Origin: Albidovulum sp.
GTDB taxonomy: Bacteria; Pseudomonadota; Alphaproteobacteria; Rhodobacterales; Rhodobacteraceae
Assembly (NCBI GenBank): GCA_030837785.1
Contig: JAUQYA010000008.1
Location: forward strand, 1-7,741
DNA length: 7,741 nt
Direction of reading: 5' to 3'
Shown in pieces: positions 6,133 to 7,741 of the stretch. The translations under genes were made by a program, and so were the position numbers. The notes beneath the pieces are model-generated. The model saw nothing but the letters and a program-made list of their open reading frames with translations. It had not been told where the DNA came from and ran no database searches. Every line of letters starts with the position of its first letter. Within the stretch, counting starts at the first letter, position 1.

Positions 6133-6654
6133 TCAGAGCCAGTTGATGTCGTCGAAGCCGCGGCTGATATACCCGCCCTTCGAGAAGGACTCGCCCTCGT
6201 AGCCGAAGAGCGGCCAGACCTCCTTCTGGTTGTAGAGCCCGGTCACGAGCCCGCCGCGCACGGTCTGGAAGAAGGGCGTGTCCTCCATCGCCTGGAGAAG
6301 CTTCACCCGGTCCTCCTCCCAGCCCGTCGAGACATAGTCGGCCTGGCCCGCCGCCGTCGCCGCGGCGTCGAGCGCGGCCACGCCCTCGGCCACCATCGCC
6401 TTCCTGCCCTCGGCGTCGTAGCCCTTCACGGCGACGGCGTAATACTGGTCGGTCAGCCGATCATGCGGATAGATGTCGCGCGCCATCTGCAGAAGCGTCG
6501 CCATCTCGTGTTCGCTGATGACGCTCACCTCGAGCGCCCAGGCGGCATCCGGGGCGGCGATGAAGCCCGCGCCGGTCACGACAAGCGCGCCGGCCGCGAC
6601 CGAACGCGCGAGCAGTGCGCGGCGGGTCAGGCCCTTCCGTTCGTTTGCAGTCAT
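6133..6654 (-). CDS. Tat-exported small subunit of GMC dehydrogenase (gluconate 2-dehydrogenase subunit 3 family)
   Basis: The 173-residue product begins with a twin-arginine signal: LTRRALLAR (residues 9-17), then a hydrophobic stretch, then a cleavage site after AWA (about residue 40). The mature part has the family pattern MARDIYPHDRLTDQYY (57-72), which marks the gamma or small subunit of membrane-linked GMC dehydrogenases. Its known role is to chaperone the FAD subunit and carry it folded across the membrane through the Tat pathway. GGGAGGAG (6660-6667) precedes the ATG. It sits 16 bp before the GMC gene, the usual arrangement. Upstream, 30 bp separate it from the glyoxalase-like gene, with a terminator-like hairpin at that junction, so it may have a promoter inside the glyoxalase gene or depend on read-through. 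Confidence 0.92.
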   Translation of the reverse strand: MTANERKGLTRRALLARSVAAGALVVTGAGFIAAPDAAWALEVSVISEHEMATLLQMARDIYPHDRLTDQYYAVAVKGYDAEGRKAMVAEGVAALDAAATAAGQADYVSTGWEEDRVKLLQAMEDTPFFQTVRGGLVTGLYNQKEVWPLFGYEGESFSKGGYISRGFDDINWL

Positions 6655-6671
6655 GTCTCTCCTCCCTTGAG

Positions 6672-6700
6672 ATCAGAACGGGCGCTAGAGAAAGCGCCCG
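6672..6700 (-). terminator. Hairpin spanning the glyoxalase gene stop codon
   Basis: Minus-strand CGGGCGCT (6693-6700) and AGCGCCCG (6679-6686) form a perfect 8-bp stem with a 6-base loop, followed by TTCTGATCTC. The glyoxalase TAG stop lies at the loop/stem edge. It has the form of a weak intrinsic terminator or attenuator and ends only about 10 bp before the ribosome binding site of the Tat subunit gene. It may reduce expression of the dehydrogenase relative to the glyoxalase gene, or protect the 3' end of the upstream transcript. Confidence 0.5.
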
Positions 6701-7080
6701 CCGCGTTCGAGAACCTCGATCTGGTAGCCGTCGGGATCCGCGATGAAGAAGAACCGCGCCACGAGCGTGTCGCCGTTCCTGAAATCGACAAGCTTGCGGG
6801 GGGCGAGGCCCTCGGCGGTCAACCGCGCGTGTTCGGCGGCCACATCCGCGACCGAGACGGCAAGGTGGCCGTAGCCGTCGCCGAGCGCATAGGGCTCGGT
6901 CCGGCCCTTGTTGACGGTCAACTCAAGCTCGAAACCCGATTCCGGGTTCGAGAGATAGATCAGCGTGAAGCTCTCGAAGTCGAGCCGGTCGGCGACCCCG
7001 AACCCGAAGGCGCGCGCGTAGAAATCCACCGACCGCGCCTCGTCGAGAACGCGGATCATCGAATGAATTGCCTTGGCCAT
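6685..7080 (-). CDS. gloA: Glyoxalase I-like enzyme (lactoylglutathione lyase, VOC fold)
   Basis: Glyoxalase I converts the hemithioacetal of methylglyoxal and glutathione to S-lactoylglutathione in the cytoplasm. The 131-residue product aligns along its length with E. coli GloA (135 aa). The four metal ligands are all present: His6, Glu53 (in ELELT), His72 (in GYGHLAV) and Glu122 (in GYQIEVLE). Arg10 and Asn57 correspond to glutathione-contacting positions. The short length without insertions suggests the nickel/cobalt-type class. GGAGGT (7084-7089) precedes the ATG and overlaps one arm of a perfect inverted repeat. It follows the ribbon-helix-helix gene by 90 bp and precedes the dehydrogenase pair, so methylglyoxal or another aldehyde may link these genes. 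A different VOC substrate is possible, but the conserved ligands make glyoxalase I likely. Confidence 0.85.
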   Translation of the reverse strand: MAKAIHSMIRVLDEARSVDFYARAFGFGVADRLDFESFTLIYLSNPESGFELELTVNKGRTEPYALGDGYGHLAVSVADVAAEHARLTAEGLAPRKLVDFRNGDTLVARFFFIADPDGYQIEVLERGGRFL

Positions 7081-7087
7081 GCCACCT

Positions 7088-7108
7088 CCAAAATCCTGGC
7101 GATTTTGG
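7088..7108 (-). promoter_or_regulatory. Perfect inverted repeat overlapping the glyoxalase ribosome binding site
   Basis: CCAAAATC (7088-7095), five bases, GATTTTGG (7101-7108): a perfect 8-bp dyad in a 21-bp site. It is AT-rich in otherwise very GC-rich DNA. On the glyoxalase mRNA its 3' arm contains the GG of the GGAGGT ribosome binding site. It may be a repressor operator or an RNA hairpin that masks translation initiation. A second, weaker dyad (TTGGT 7105-7109, 11 bp, ACCAA 7121-7125) overlaps it. Confidence 0.6.
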
Positions 7109-7137
7109 TAAAGTTAGATGACCAATTCCGGCCGATG

Positions 7138-7155
7138 GTAGTAACCCGATACTAC
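7138..7155. promoter_or_regulatory. Inverted repeat GTAGTA-N6-TACTAC, possible operator
   Basis: GTAGTA (7138-7143) and TACTAC (7150-7155) form a perfect 6-bp dyad with a 6-bp spacer, 58 bp before the glyoxalase ATG and 15 bp after the ribbon-helix-helix stop codon. The minus strand contains TAGTAT, a 4-of-6 match to a -10 hexamer, but no convincing -35 was found with it. No T-run follows on either strand, which argues against a terminator. Confidence 0.4.
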
Positions 7156-7170
7156 AGCCGGATTTTCCGC

Positions 7171-7467
7171 CTATTCGGCGGCGATGCGCGCAGCGGCCTC
7201 GCCGTGCTCCTCGTCACCAAGGTGGAGCGTGCAGGCGCAGCGCAGAAGCGAGGTGAAGTTCGGCGCCTCGCCACGCAGTTCCAGAACCTCGGAATGCAGT
7301 TTCGAGATGAAGGCGGGGGTCGACAGCCCCTCGCGCGCGGCGATGTCGTCGAGAATCCGCCAGAAGGCGCGTTCGAGACGGATCGACGTGCTCTGGCCGT
7401 TGAGCCTGAGCCGCCGGGTTTCGGATTCGTAGCGGGCCGGATTCTGACCGGCGAAGATCTGGCACAT
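7171..7467 (-). CDS. Ribbon-helix-helix domain protein
   Basis: The 98-residue product resembles the small ribbon-helix-helix family (RHH_4 type) common in Rhodobacterales. It has STSIRLERAFWRILDDIAAR (residues 26-45), giving the DNA-contacting strand TSIRLE and the first helix. The second helix region is LSTPAFISKLHSEVLELRG, followed by NFTSLLRCACTLHL. The conserved start MCQIFAGQ supports the ATG at 7467, with GGAGG (7475-7479) before it. Such proteins dimerise and bind short operator repeats, although most members of this particular family have no assigned target. It lies between the tuf terminator and the glyoxalase gene, 90 bp from the latter. The acidic, alanine-rich tail (82-98) is probably flexible. 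Control of the neighbouring operon is plausible but unproven. Confidence 0.85.
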   Translation of the reverse strand: MCQIFAGQNPARYESETRRLRLNGQSTSIRLERAFWRILDDIAAREGLSTPAFISKLHSEVLELRGEAPNFTSLLRCACTLHLGDEEHGEAAARIAAE

Positions 7468-7502
7468 GGTCCGCCCTCCCCAGCATGACTGTGCAGAGGG
7501 GG

Positions 7503-7531
7503 AGTTTGGGCGGCTTCGCCCGAATCGTCAA
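7503..7531 (-). promoter_or_regulatory. Candidate promoter for the ribbon-helix-helix gene
   Basis: Minus-strand TTGACG (7526-7531) and CAAACT (7503-7508) are separated by 17 bp, in the short space between the tuf terminator and the gene. The -35 matches at five of six positions and the -10 at three. A 5-bp hairpin (GGGCG/CGCCC, 7508-7521) lies in the spacer. No better candidate exists in this gap. Confidence 0.4.
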
Positions 7532-7551
7532 CGCCGCCGCCCGAAACGTGA

Positions 7552-7577
7552 ACGGGCCGCCCCTGCGGGCGGCCCGT
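7552..7577 (-). terminator. Intrinsic terminator of tuf
   Basis: ACGGGCCGCCC (7552-7562) and GGGCGGCCCGT (7567-7577) form a perfect 11-bp stem with a 4-base loop, starting 24 bp after the tuf stop codon. Downstream on the minus strand the sequence is TCACGTTTC, a weak T-run. Position and stem strength make it the likely end of the tuf transcript, so the genes to the left need their own promoters. Confidence 0.8.
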
Positions 7578-7601
7578 CGTTCCGTAACCAGTGCCCGGGT
7601 C

Positions 7602-7741
7602 TTACTTCAGGATTTTCGACACCACGCCGGCGCCGACGGTGCGGCCGCCTTCGCGGATGGCGAAGCGGAGCTTCTCCTCCAGCGCGATCGGCGCGATCAG
7701 CTCGACCTCGAACTTCAGGTTGTCGCCCGGCATCACCATCT
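7602..7741 (-). CDS. tuf: Elongation factor Tu, C-terminal fragment (cut by window edge)
   Basis: The last 45 codons are present and end with EEKLRFAIREGGRTVGAGVV followed by SKILK and TAA. This is the near-invariant C-terminus of EF-Tu domain 3, the beta-barrel that contacts tRNA and EF-Ts. Upstream of it MVMPGDNLKFEVELIAPIAL is equally characteristic. EF-Tu delivers aminoacyl-tRNA to the ribosome as a GTP complex. The start lies to the right of the window. Its place before tRNA-Trp and secE fits the copy of tuf that belongs to the secE-nusG-rpl cluster; alphaproteobacteria often carry a second copy elsewhere. Confidence 0.97.
   Translation of the reverse strand, partial: MVMPGDNLKFEVELIAPIALEEKLRFAIREGGRTVGAGVVSKILK

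Noticed and set aside
7167..7181. CCGCC/GGCGG hairpin at the ribbon-helix-helix stop codon as a terminator
   Set aside because: The stem is only 5 bp and on the minus strand it is followed by AAAA rather than T residues, so it does not fit an intrinsic terminator for that gene.
6013..7488. 491-residue plus-strand open frame across the small subunit, glyoxalase and regulator genes
   Set aside because: It is antisense to three recognisable genes and has low-complexity composition, as expected for the opposite strand of high-GC3 coding DNA.

Overview
The window is GC-rich (roughly two-thirds G+C by eye) and looks like an alphaproteobacterial chromosome, most likely Rhodobacteraceae. This rests on the wording of SecE, NusG and L11, on the ribbon-helix-helix protein type, and on the order tuf, tRNA-Trp, secE, nusG, rplK, rplA. 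Everything is on the minus strand and reads right to left, except one transporter gene.

Layout from right (upstream) to left (downstream). The 3' end of tuf (EF-Tu) enters at 7741 and ends in a strong GC hairpin terminator. Next comes a first accessory block: a small ribbon-helix-helix regulator, a glyoxalase I-like enzyme behind a short region dense in inverted repeats, and a two-gene dehydrogenase. That dehydrogenase is a Tat-exported small subunit followed by a GMC flavoprotein with a C-x5-C-x3-C motif of the kind that holds a [3Fe-4S] cluster. A hairpin terminator closes it. A tandem 13-bp repeat then leads into tRNA-Trp(CCA).

Left of tRNA-Trp is a second accessory block: a plus-strand DMT/EamA transporter that converges on the tRNA, a carboxymuconolactone decarboxylase/AhpD-like gene, and an acyltransferase-3 gene that has lost its 5' end. 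The core resumes with secE, nusG, rplK and the start of rplA (translocon, antitermination, ribosomal proteins L11 and L1).

Working together: the core genes serve translation, transcription elongation and protein secretion. Similar promoter-like elements (TTGA[AT]T, 17 bp, TA-hexamer) sit before tRNA-Trp, secE and nusG, so each could be transcribed independently although accessory genes separate them. The accessory genes suggest oxidation of a periplasmic alcohol, sugar or sugar-acid, and detoxification of aldehydes such as methylglyoxal. No single clearly novel system is evident. The points most worth a second look are the inverted repeats before the glyoxalase gene, the tandem repeat and shared promoter element around tRNA-Trp, and the dehydrogenase pair that lacks its usual cytochrome partner.
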